This document shows positions 1-6,704 of a DNA stretch of 9,302 nt, in pieces. Position 1 is the stretch's first letter; each line of letters begins with the position of its first letter. Location: assembly GCA_041672465.1 (NCBI GenBank), contig JBAYZO010000058.1:1-9302 (forward strand). The letters are read 5' to 3'. The notes below the pieces were generated by a model that was not told where the DNA came from, searched no databases, and worked only from the letters and a program-made list of their open reading frames with translations. Both the position numbers and the translations under genes were made by a program. The DNA comes from UBA1206 sp041672465 (lineage in GTDB: Bacteria; Bacillota; Clostridia; Oscillospirales; CAG-382).

Positions 1-2146
1 CGGCGATTGTAAAGATAACGCCGGAAGTGAGTATCGGCCGCATCGACGCCGACAACGCGGAATAAATTGATTCCTTGACAGGCTTTTTCTTTCGGCTTTC
101 AAAGAAATTTGAGGTAAACAGTATAGCGTAGTCAATCGTCGAGCCGAGCAGTATATTGGAAATTATGAGATACCCTAAGAAAATAATTTTATCACCCATC
201 AAAAAGGGTACGCTCATGTTTATCCAAATCGCGCCTTGAATCACGGCGACGAGCAGCACCGGCACCAGCACCGACCTAAACGCTAACGCCACGATTATCC
301 CAACCGCGATTAATGAAAACAGCGAGATCCTGCCAAAATCGCTTGTGGTGGTATCCTCAAGGTCAATCGCGGAGGCGGTATTGCCGAGCAGATAATAGTT
401 CTCTTCCTCCCCGTAAGCAAGCTTCAGCTGACTTTTAATACTGTCAATCAGAGCTTTGGTTTCATTGCCTTCCTCAGGCACCTCAAGGGTTAATATTATC
501 CTGTCATAGTTCTCGCCGCCGATAAAACCGCCTTTAATGTTTTCCGATATATAGTCGCCGAGCGGGCTTTGGTTTATTTGCGCGAGCGACGCCACGCTTC
601 CCACGCCTATTGTTTTTTTAAGGCTTGCGGTAAGGCCGTTTTGCGTTTCCTCCCCCTTTGGGACAAGCAGCACAAGTTTTTCCTGACTGCCGAACACTTC
701 TTCTATCGCGGCGCGGTTTTTCAGCCCGGTGTTGTCGGGGCTTTGCGCGGCCTTGCTGCCGTAAATAAAGGAGTTGTCGGACGCGAGAAAAGCGGCGGGG
801 ATAATAATCACCGCGGCGGCGACAGACAAAACCACCCGATAACGGTAAAGGAAAGACGAAAGCTTTTTAGGCTTGAACTGCAAAGTTTTATGCTCATATT
901 TAGCTATTTTACCGTCAAGCGCCACTACGATTCCCGGCATAAAGAAGAAAACCGTGACCAAACTCATTATAATAGCCTTAGCCATGATGATTCCCATATC
1001 AAAACCAAGCTTATACTTCATAAACATAATTGTTATAAAGCAGGCTATTGTGGTAAGCGAGCTTGCCGAAATAGGGGTAAAAGATCTCTTCAACGCGGCT
1101 TTCATGGCGTCGGGAGCATCAAGCCCGGCGGCGCGTTCTTTTTTATAACGGCTTAAAAGGAACACGGCGTAGTCGATGGAAAGCGCGAGCTGGAGCACGC
1201 ACGCCACGCTCTGGGTGAGATAGGAAACGCTGCCAAAGATCGCGTTTGTCCCCATGTTAAGCGCTATCGCCGCCAAAATGACTGCTATATAAATGACGGG
1301 ATCAAGCCATGACGACGAGAAAATGAACAACAGCACAAGCGCCACTGCGGACGCCATAAGCGTCGCGTAGATAATTTCCCGCACTTGATTTTGCTTGGCG
1401 TAGTAGGACGACGCCGAGTTGCCGGAAAGAATAAGATTTTCTGAAATTAAAGATATTTCTTTAATCGCGTCAAACGTATCCGACGAATAGTCTCCCGTTT
1501 CAAAGGCTATTGTGAACAGCGCGTTGCCGTCTTTGTAAAAGCTTTCTATCTCGTTGTTTATAACGGATAAAAAGACACCGTAAGACAGCCCCAACGGCTT
1601 TTCAAAGCTTTCCGGGTCGGACAAATCAATTCCGGGAAAACCGGCGCCCAAAAACAAAGCCATCGCCGAAGACAGCTCTTCCTCGGTTAAAACATTGCCG
1701 AGAGACTGTAATATTTTATTCAGCGTGGTATCCGGTCCTTTTGGGAGAGCGGATATCGCCTTGAAAAACAAAAGAATACCGTCGCCGTTTTCGCCCCCGG
1801 AGCTGTCGTCCCGCTGAGTTTCGGGCGCGCTCATATCAAACGCAAAAGCGTCGTCAAGCCACATGACCCCCGCCACGCCTTTAACTCCGGCGATTTGTTT
1901 TTTTATAACCAGCGCGTCTTCCGGGGACGCCGACTTAAGCATGGCGGTGGCTGAACCCCCTCTGCCAAACTCATGCTCCAAAACCGCGAGCCCCGCCTTG
2001 GTGTTGGAATCTTCCGGGAGATAGTCGGTTTCGTCATAATTTATTTTGGTAAAGGGGATAAAAACCGCGGCGGCCAATATGGCGACCGCGAAAAAAATCA
2101 TCAGCGCCTTTCTTCTTTTAATTACAAAACTTGTTAATAGATTCAT
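1..2146 (-). CDS. MMPL/RND-family membrane transporter (3' end cut by window edge)
   Basis: Open without a stop from an ATG at 2146 to the left edge: 715 codons, C-terminus missing. The protein starts with a short basic segment and a membrane helix (about residues 12-32). A large extracytoplasmic domain (about 33-257) follows, then a helix cluster (258-276, 283-303, 307-334 and further). A second soluble domain and a second helix cluster then begin. This duplicated layout is that of the RND superfamily, MMPL branch (YdfJ-like). The family's membrane Asp motif occurs twice, as ALSIDYAVFLLSRY (Asp 325) and GSTIDYAILFTS (Asp 672); these Asp residues are known to relay protons in RND pumps. It probably exports a lipid or a hydrophobic toxic compound across the cytoplasmic membrane; the substrate cannot be read. 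Upstream of the start is a modest AAGGA-type ribosome site. It diverges from a TetR gene, which may control it. The last few transmembrane helices lie outside the window. Confidence 0.93.
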   Translation of the reverse strand, partial: MNLLTSFVIKRRKALMIFFAVAILAAAVFIPFTKINYDETDYLPEDSNTKAGLAVLEHEFGRGGSATAMLKSASPEDALVIKKQIAGVKGVAGVMWLDDAFAFDMSAPETQRDDSSGGENGDGILLFFKAISALPKGPDTTLNKILQSLGNVLTEEELSSAMALFLGAGFPGIDLSDPESFEKPLGLSYGVFLSVINNEIESFYKDGNALFTIAFETGDYSSDTFDAIKEISLISENLILSGNSASSYYAKQNQVREIIYATLMASAVALVLLFIFSSSWLDPVIYIAVILAAIALNMGTNAIFGSVSYLTQSVACVLQLALSIDYAVFLLSRYKKERAAGLDAPDAMKAALKRSFTPISASSLTTIACFITIMFMKYKLGFDMGIIMAKAIIMSLVTVFFFMPGIVVALDGKIAKYEHKTLQFKPKKLSSFLYRYRVVLSVAAAVIIIPAAFLASDNSFIYGSKAAQSPDNTGLKNRAAIEEVFGSQEKLVLLVPKGEETQNGLTASLKKTIGVGSVASLAQINQSPLGDYISENIKGGFIGGENYDRIILTLEVPEEGNETKALIDSIKSQLKLAYGEEENYYLLGNTASAIDLEDTTTSDFGRISLFSLIAVGIIVALAFRSVLVPVLLVAVIQGAIWINMSVPFLMGDKIIFLGYLIISNILLGSTIDYAILFTSNFFESRKKKPVKESIYSALSASMRPILTSGVIFTIA

Positions 2147-2181
2147 TTTATAACCATTCCTTATTAAGATAACATAATTCT

Positions 2182-2215
2182 GGTAACTTGTTAAACATTC
2201 TGTTGACAACCTGCC
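2182..2215. promoter_or_regulatory. Imperfect dyad, candidate TetR-family operator
   Basis: Inverted repeat with core arms TTGTTAA (2188-2194) and TTGACAA (2203-2209), eight bases apart. Matching continues outwards (GG at 2182-2183 with CC at 2214-2215, plus one further pair), so 10 of 17 half-site positions are symmetric. The right arm contains the -35 box of the regulator promoter. The whole dyad lies just downstream of the candidate MMPL start point. TetR-family proteins commonly bind such dyads beside their own gene, so this is the best operator candidate for the adjacent regulator. The assignment is inference from symmetry and position. Confidence 0.45.
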
Positions 2216-2231
2216 ATATGTATAGTATAAT
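2203..2231 (+). promoter_or_regulatory. Exact-consensus sigma-A promoter for the tetR-ABC operon
   Basis: TTGACA (2203-2208), exactly 17 bases, TATAAT (2226-2231): a perfect match to the vegetative sigma-70/sigma-A consensus. Transcription would start near 2238, leaving an AT-rich leader of about 155 bases before the regulator start at 2393. A promoter this strong ahead of a regulator-plus-exporter operon suggests it is held off by a repressor. Confidence 0.85.
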
Positions 2232-2252
2232 AACACAGCGTCAGAAGAGCAA
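2224..2252 (-). promoter_or_regulatory. Candidate promoter for the MMPL transporter gene
   Basis: On the minus strand, TTGCTC (2252-2247), 17 bases, then TATACT (2229-2224). The -10 box matches consensus at 5 of 6 positions, the -35 at 3 of 6. It would start transcription near 2216, giving a leader of about 70 bases. Its -10 box overlaps the -10 box of the opposing regulator promoter. It is the best minus-strand candidate I found in the gap, but the weak -35 keeps it tentative. Confidence 0.4.
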
Positions 2253-2377
2253 CCACCAGTTTTTTAAACTCTGAATAGAAAAATGCAAAACTGTTTGAGG
2301 TGTATAAAAAGCGACAAATATAATTGTAAATATTATATGAAAAATCATTTTTGCTCTTTTGGGTGATAATTAAAATA
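2232..2377 (+). other. AT-rich 5' leader of the tetR-ABC operon
   Basis: About 140 transcribed, apparently non-coding bases. They contain a small AT-only inverted repeat (ATATAAT 2318-2324 with ATTATAT 2332-2338). I found no terminator-like GC stem with a T tract and no recognisable riboswitch. A nine-codon frame at 2338-2367 lacks a ribosome site. Confidence 0.4.
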
Positions 2378-2385
2378 AAGGAGGA
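2378..2385 (+). promoter_or_regulatory. Strong ribosome binding site that fixes the tetR start
   Basis: AAGGAGGA ends 7 bases before the ATG at 2393. It selects that ATG over the in-frame TTG at 2351, which would add 14 residues and has no ribosome site. Confidence 0.85.
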
Positions 2386-2392
2386 CATATCA

Positions 2393-2959
2393 ATGGCGGA
2401 AGACAGGCGTGTTAGATACACAAAAATGGTGTTAAAAGAAGCTTTACTCAAGCTCATGCGGGAAAAGCCACTGTCAAGGATTTCCATAACGGCAATCTGC
2501 GAGGAGGCCGATATTAACCGCGCCACTTATTATTCGCATTATACGGATCAATACGACCAGCTTAATAAAATTGAGATGGAGTTTACCGAGGGAATCAACA
2601 ATTACCTCGACACTTATGTTTCGGAGACCGACTCGCTGCAAATGATAGAGGGGATTTTAGAATATGTGTTTAAGAACAAAGACCTCTGCAATGTGCTGCT
2701 CAGCCCTAACGGCGACATTCGCTTTGAGGAAAAAGTCAGGGAAGTTATCAGGGAGAGGGTGTTTGCGGTGTGGAAGGTAAGTCCTTTGGCAAAAGGCGTG
2801 GCGGATGAGTATATTTACACCTATACGCTCGCGGGCTGTGTGGGGATAGTCAAGAAGTGGCTGGCGGACCCGAAAACTTTCTATAAACCAAAAGAATTCG
2901 CGTCACTAATTTACATGCTCACCGAAAAAGGGAGCAACCCAAGCATAAAAGAGCGCTGA
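2393..2959 (+). CDS. TetR/AcrR-family transcriptional regulator
   Basis: A 188-residue DNA-binding repressor candidate, a usual length for the family. The N-terminal TetR helix-turn-helix lies at about residues 10-55. ITAICEEADINRATYYSHY (residues 32-50) fits the family pattern in which an Ala-x-Ile/Val-x-Arg-x-Thr turn is followed by Tyr/Phe-Tyr-x-His-Tyr/Phe. The C-terminal helical half should be the ligand-binding and dimerisation domain. It resembles the clostridial TetR group that includes DhaS-like proteins, where this half is poorly conserved, so the ligand cannot be predicted. The start follows from the strong ribosome site at 2378-2385. It is first in an apparent operon with two ABC exporter genes, 37 bases before the next start. 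It also diverges from an MMPL transporter. That context suggests a local repressor of drug or toxic-compound export, probably autoregulated through the dyad at 2182-2215. Confidence 0.92.
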   Translation: MAEDRRVRYTKMVLKEALLKLMREKPLSRISITAICEEADINRATYYSHYTDQYDQLNKIEMEFTEGINNYLDTYVSETDSLQMIEGILEYVFKNKDLCNVLLSPNGDIRFEEKVREVIRERVFAVWKVSPLAKGVADEYIYTYTLAGCVGIVKKWLADPKTFYKPKEFASLIYMLTEKGSNPSIKER

Positions 2960-2962
2960 CCG

Positions 2963-2977
2963 ATTAAAACTTTTAAT
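2963..2977. repeat. Perfect AT palindrome between tetR and the first ABC gene
   Basis: ATTAAAA, one centre base, TTTTAAT: seven matched pairs directly after the regulator stop. With a one-base loop it is a poor RNA hairpin, so it is more likely a protein-binding dyad or chance in AT-rich DNA. It contains no GC stem that would terminate transcription. Confidence 0.35.
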
Positions 2978-2996
2978 AAGCTTCGCGAGGTTTTTA

Positions 2997-4763
2997 ATGA
3001 TTTTTGGAAAGCATATAAACAAGTACTATCTATTATATTCATGGATGTTTTTTTTGGGCTTTCTCTCGCTCTTGGCGGTGGATTTTTTTCAGCTCCAAGT
3101 TCCAAAACTGTACGGAAGGCTTATCGACGGGCTTGACCCAAACACTCCGGCGGCGCTTGACAAGGGGATAATTACCGATATCTGCTATGAGATGCTTATC
3201 ATCGCGGCCGTTATGGTTGTCGGGCGGTTTGTCTGGCGGGTGTGCTTTTTCGGCGCGGGGATACGAATGGAAGCAAAGCTTAGGGGCGAAATGTTTTCCC
3301 ACTGCGAAAAGCTTTCGCGGCAGTTTTATCAGGAAAACAAAGTGGGCTCGCTCATGTCGCTGTTTACAAACGACCTTGAAACCGTCAGCGAATGTTTCGG
3401 CGACAGCGTGCTTATGCTGTTTGACGCGCTGCTCTTAGGGGGGCTCGCCGTTTATAAAATGGCGGCCCTTAACCCGTTCCTCACTTTTCTTTCGCTTATC
3501 CCAATGGTGTTTATGGCGGTAATCGGCGTGATAGTGGGAAAGCATATGCAAAAAAAATGGTCTGTTCGTCAGGAAGCTTATTCAAAACTTTCGGATTTCG
3601 CGCAGGAGACGTTTTCGGGAATCGCCGTTATAAAAGCCTTTGTAAAAGAAGCCAAAGAGCTTATGTTCTTTAAAAAAATAAACCGGGAGAACGAAAAGGC
3701 CAATGTGGACTACACAAAAGCCTCGGTTCTCCTTAACGTATTTGTCACGCTTTTTGTCCAGAGCGTGATTTGCGTCATACTCGGTTACGGCGGCTTTTTA
3801 GCTTTCAGAGGCGTGTTTTCAATTTCAGAACTCGTTATGTTCGTATCGTACTTTTCGGCAATAGTCTGGCCTGTTATGGCGCTTTCAATGCTGATTGAAA
3901 TGACCTCGCGGGGGAAAGCGTCGCTCGCGAGAGTCAGCGAACTGCTTGACACCGAAGTTATCGTGCGCGACAAAGAGGGCGCGTACGGTTTTGATTCGGA
4001 AGTAAAAGGGGAAATAAAATTTTCCGCCCTTACTTTCGCCTACCCCGGCGAGAAGACCAACGCGCTTGAGGATATAACCTTTACCGTCAACGCGGGTGAG
4101 AACGTGGGGATTATCGGCAAAACGGGCTGCGGCAAAACCACGCTCGTCGACCTTCTGTTCCGCACTTACAATGTGCCGGACGGCAGTATTTATATTGACG
4201 GGCGGGACATTAACTCCCTCCCCATGAAAGCGCTTAGAGAAAACCTCGCCTATGCCATGCAGGACAACTTTTTGTTTTCAGAGACCATAGGCGCTAACAT
4301 TGCTTTTTCAAGAGGCGGCGAAGCCCCGCTCCCCATAATAAAAGAGGCGTCATCACTGGCGGCGCTTGACGGAAACGTCTCCGCTTTCGCCAAGGGGTAT
4401 GAAACAATGCTCGGCGAAAGGGGAGTGACAGTCTCGGGCGGGCAAAAACAGCGCATCGCCATCGCCCGCGCGGTTATGAAAGACGCGGCGCTCCTTGTGC
4501 TCGACGACTCTTTCTCCGCCGTTGACCTTGACACGGAAAAAACCATTTTGGAAAACCTCAGAGAAGTGCGAAAGGGAAAGACCACGGTGTTTATAGCCAA
4601 TCGGGTGTCCACCGTCAAAGACATGGAAAAGATTGTGTTTTTGGAAGACGGCAGGGTTGTCGATATCGGAAACCACGGAGAGCTCTACGGGCGCTGCGCC
4701 GAATACGCGAAAATGGTTGACCTTCAGCGGCTTGAGGACGAAATAGGGGAGGTGAACTCATGA
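2997..4763 (+). CDS. ABC exporter half-transporter, degenerate ATP-site subunit
   Basis: A 588-residue fusion of an N-terminal six-helix exporter domain (about residues 10-310) and a C-terminal ATPase domain (about 340-575), the usual size for a multidrug-type half-transporter. Motifs: Walker A GKTGCGKT (374-381), Q-loop Gln 422, signature VSGGQ (479-483), Walker B LLVLDD (499-504), D-loop SAVD. Two catalytic positions are changed. The residue after Walker B is Asp 504, not Glu, and the switch position is Asn 535 (IANRVST), not His. These are hallmarks of the catalytically weak partner in heterodimeric exporters of the BmrC/BmrD or TM287/288 class. The start has GAGG at 2987-2990, six bases upstream. 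The gene overlaps its partner by 4 bases (ATGA), so the pair is probably translationally coupled. It should act in the cytoplasmic membrane, exporting a drug, lipid or peptide; the substrate is unknown. Confidence 0.95.
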   Translation: MIFGKHINKYYLLYSWMFFLGFLSLLAVDFFQLQVPKLYGRLIDGLDPNTPAALDKGIITDICYEMLIIAAVMVVGRFVWRVCFFGAGIRMEAKLRGEMFSHCEKLSRQFYQENKVGSLMSLFTNDLETVSECFGDSVLMLFDALLLGGLAVYKMAALNPFLTFLSLIPMVFMAVIGVIVGKHMQKKWSVRQEAYSKLSDFAQETFSGIAVIKAFVKEAKELMFFKKINRENEKANVDYTKASVLLNVFVTLFVQSVICVILGYGGFLAFRGVFSISELVMFVSYFSAIVWPVMALSMLIEMTSRGKASLARVSELLDTEVIVRDKEGAYGFDSEVKGEIKFSALTFAYPGEKTNALEDITFTVNAGENVGIIGKTGCGKTTLVDLLFRTYNVPDGSIYIDGRDINSLPMKALRENLAYAMQDNFLFSETIGANIAFSRGGEAPLPIIKEASSLAALDGNVSAFAKGYETMLGERGVTVSGGQKQRIAIARAVMKDAALLVLDDSFSAVDLDTEKTILENLREVRKGKTTVFIANRVSTVKDMEKIVFLEDGRVVDIGNHGELYGRCAEYAKMVDLQRLEDEIGEVNS

Positions 4764-6643
4764 ACCCGCTTATTATTATCGGCAGTTTTTTGGGGGGCGC
4801 CACCACCCTGATGTTTTTTGTCTTCGCCCGAATAAAAGAAAAAAAAGAAGCCTTTGGCTTTGACCGGAACATGAAAGATTCGCTCATCACCAAAAGGCTT
4901 GCGGGCTACGCGAGGCCGTATTTAAAAAGTTTTGTGTTTGTGCTGTTTTTAATGGCGGTCACGGTCGCCGCCGATATTATTCTTCCGCTTATCATAGGCC
5001 ATATCACTTCTCTTTTGGGGGGCGAAATGTCTTCTTTTACGCCTGTCCTAAAAGACGTGCTGCTTTATATCGGGGTGCTGCTCGCCTCGCTGGGCTGCAC
5101 TTACGTTCAGGCGGTCGCGCTTCAGACGACAGGGCAAAAGATAATCTCAAACATAAGGGAAGAGACTTTTTCCCATATACAAAAGTTTTCGCATGAGAGG
5201 CACAACGAAATCCCCGTCGGCACGCTTGTCACACGGGTGACTAACGACACAAACGCCATGAGCATGATGTTCACGCATATTGTAGTCAACTTGATTAAAA
5301 ACATCTGCCTGATTTTCGGTATCTTCGCGGCGATGCTTTTGGTCAATGTAAAGCTGACCCTGCTTGTGCTTTGCGTTTCGCCGTTTATACTTGCCTTTAC
5401 CGTTATATTCAGAAAGTTTTCCCGCCGGGCGTACCGGCATGTTAAGACAAACACGACCAATATAAACGTGTTTTTATCGGAAAACCTCTCTGGAATGAAA
5501 ATAACACAGCTCTTTAATCAAGAAGAGACAAAGAAAAATCAATTTGAGGCAAAAAATAAAGCGCTTGAAAAATCAAAGAACGAGCAAATATTTGTGTTCG
5601 GCATTTTCCGCCCGAGCGTGTATATGCTTTATATTTTTACGGTCATTTGTCTTTTTTATATTGCCGGCACAAGCGCGGTCAGCGGGGTTTCGTTCGCGGG
5701 GCAGATTATAACGTATTCCACCATAGTTATTTTTTATCAGTATGTGGCGGCTTTCTTCACGCCTATCCAAAACCTCGCGGAACAGTTTAACTTCCTCCAG
5801 TCCGCATACGCCTCGGCGGAAAAGATTTTTACCATTCTTGACACCACTCCGGGGCTTGTAGACTCCGTCGGGGCGGAAGACATAAAAGACGTTATCGGGA
5901 GCGTTGAGTTTAAAAATGTCTGGTTTGCCTACAAAGAGGGCGAATGGGTGCTTAAGGATGTCTCATTTAAAGTCGAGCCAAAGCAAACGGCGGCGTTTGT
6001 GGGGCCGACGGGAGCGGGGAAAACCACTATTCTTTCGCTTGTCTGCCGCAATTATGATATCCAGAAAGGCGAAATACTAATTGACGGCAGGGATATACGG
6101 GGGATAACCATATCCTCACTGCGGCGGAATATCGGGCAGATGCTTCAGGACGTGTTTATTTTTTCCGGCACGGTGAGGAGCAATCTCCTGCTGAGAGAGA
6201 CAAACTTTACCGAAAACGACCTACTTTCCGCCTGCGAAAGCGTAAACGCTTATCCGTTTATCTCAAAGCTGAAAAACGGGCTTGACGAGGAAGTCAGAGA
6301 AATGGGTAACAATTTTTCGGCGGGGCAGAGACAACTTATATCCTTTGCCCGCACGGTGCTTCACAAGCCGAGCCTTATGATTCTTGACGAGGCGACCGCC
6401 AACATCGACACAGAAACCGAGCTTTTAATTCAGGATTCGCTGCTGCATATGATGAATATAGGCACAATGCTGATAGTGGCGCACAGGCTGTCCACGATTC
6501 AGCACGCGGATAAAATTATATTTCTCTCCCACGGGGAAATCGCCGAGGAGGGAAACCATGAGGAACTGCTTAAGCGAAAGGGAAAGTATTACGACTTGTA
6601 TAAGCTCCAGTACAGCCGTGAGGAAATCAAAAAACGGTTGTAA
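4760..6643 (+). CDS. ABC exporter half-transporter, catalytic ATP-site subunit
   Basis: A 627-residue partner of the preceding gene. Its six-helix exporter domain starts near residue 57. The ATPase domain carries Walker A GPTGAGKT (415-422), signature FSAGQ (519-523), Walker B MILDE (540-544) with catalytic Glu 544, and switch His 575 (VAHRLST). The signature has Ala where Gly is usual, whereas Walker B and His are canonical. This is the exact complement of the upstream subunit. One ATP site (this Walker A/B with the partner's SGGQ) is therefore competent and the other degenerate. An extra hydrophobic helix (residues 4-23) followed by a charged linker precedes the standard first helix, making it longer than its partner; BmrD-type subunits are likewise the longer ones. 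GGGGAGG at 4746-4752 lies seven bases before the start. The stop is three bases from a hairpin that mainly serves the opposite strand. Confidence 0.95.
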   Translation: MNPLIIIGSFLGGATTLMFFVFARIKEKKEAFGFDRNMKDSLITKRLAGYARPYLKSFVFVLFLMAVTVAADIILPLIIGHITSLLGGEMSSFTPVLKDVLLYIGVLLASLGCTYVQAVALQTTGQKIISNIREETFSHIQKFSHERHNEIPVGTLVTRVTNDTNAMSMMFTHIVVNLIKNICLIFGIFAAMLLVNVKLTLLVLCVSPFILAFTVIFRKFSRRAYRHVKTNTTNINVFLSENLSGMKITQLFNQEETKKNQFEAKNKALEKSKNEQIFVFGIFRPSVYMLYIFTVICLFYIAGTSAVSGVSFAGQIITYSTIVIFYQYVAAFFTPIQNLAEQFNFLQSAYASAEKIFTILDTTPGLVDSVGAEDIKDVIGSVEFKNVWFAYKEGEWVLKDVSFKVEPKQTAAFVGPTGAGKTTILSLVCRNYDIQKGEILIDGRDIRGITISSLRRNIGQMLQDVFIFSGTVRSNLLLRETNFTENDLLSACESVNAYPFISKLKNGLDEEVREMGNNFSAGQRQLISFARTVLHKPSLMILDEATANIDTETELLIQDSLLHMMNIGTMLIVAHRLSTIQHADKIIFLSHGEIAEEGNHEELLKRKGKYYDLYKLQYSREEIKKRL

Positions 6644-6672
6644 AAAACCCCCGAACAATTTTGTTCGGGGGT
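6642..6672 (-). terminator. Intrinsic terminator of the solute-binding lipoprotein gene
   Basis: Perfect inverted repeat ACCCCCGAACAA (6647-6658) and TTGTTCGGGGGT (6661-6672). In practice this is a stem of about 10 pairs with a short loop. Read on the minus strand it is followed at once by six T residues (6647-6642), the classic intrinsic form, and it lies 32 bases beyond the lipoprotein stop. Read on the plus strand it follows the second ABC gene, but no T run comes after it, so termination there is probably weak. Confidence 0.9.
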
Positions 6673-6704
6673 CGGGCTTAAAAAACTGCTTTAACAGGGT
6701 TTTA

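Noticed and set aside
569..1156. Long plus-strand open frame (195 codons) inside the MMPL gene
   Set aside because: It is antisense to a continuous minus-strand frame with clear MMPL motifs. Its translation is Arg/His-rich with no recognisable domain, and no ribosome site was seen.
2338..2367. Nine-codon leader peptide ahead of tetR
   Set aside because: It has an ATG and a stop but no ribosome site, and there is no attenuator hairpin after it.
2351..2392. Upstream TTG start that would extend the TetR protein by 14 residues
   Set aside because: No ribosome site precedes it, whereas AAGGAGGA is correctly spaced before the ATG at 2393. The family also normally starts close to the helix-turn-helix.
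2191..2526. Minus-strand open frame across the intergenic region and the start of tetR
   Set aside because: It covers the consensus promoter and tetR coding sequence in antisense, and its translation looks random.
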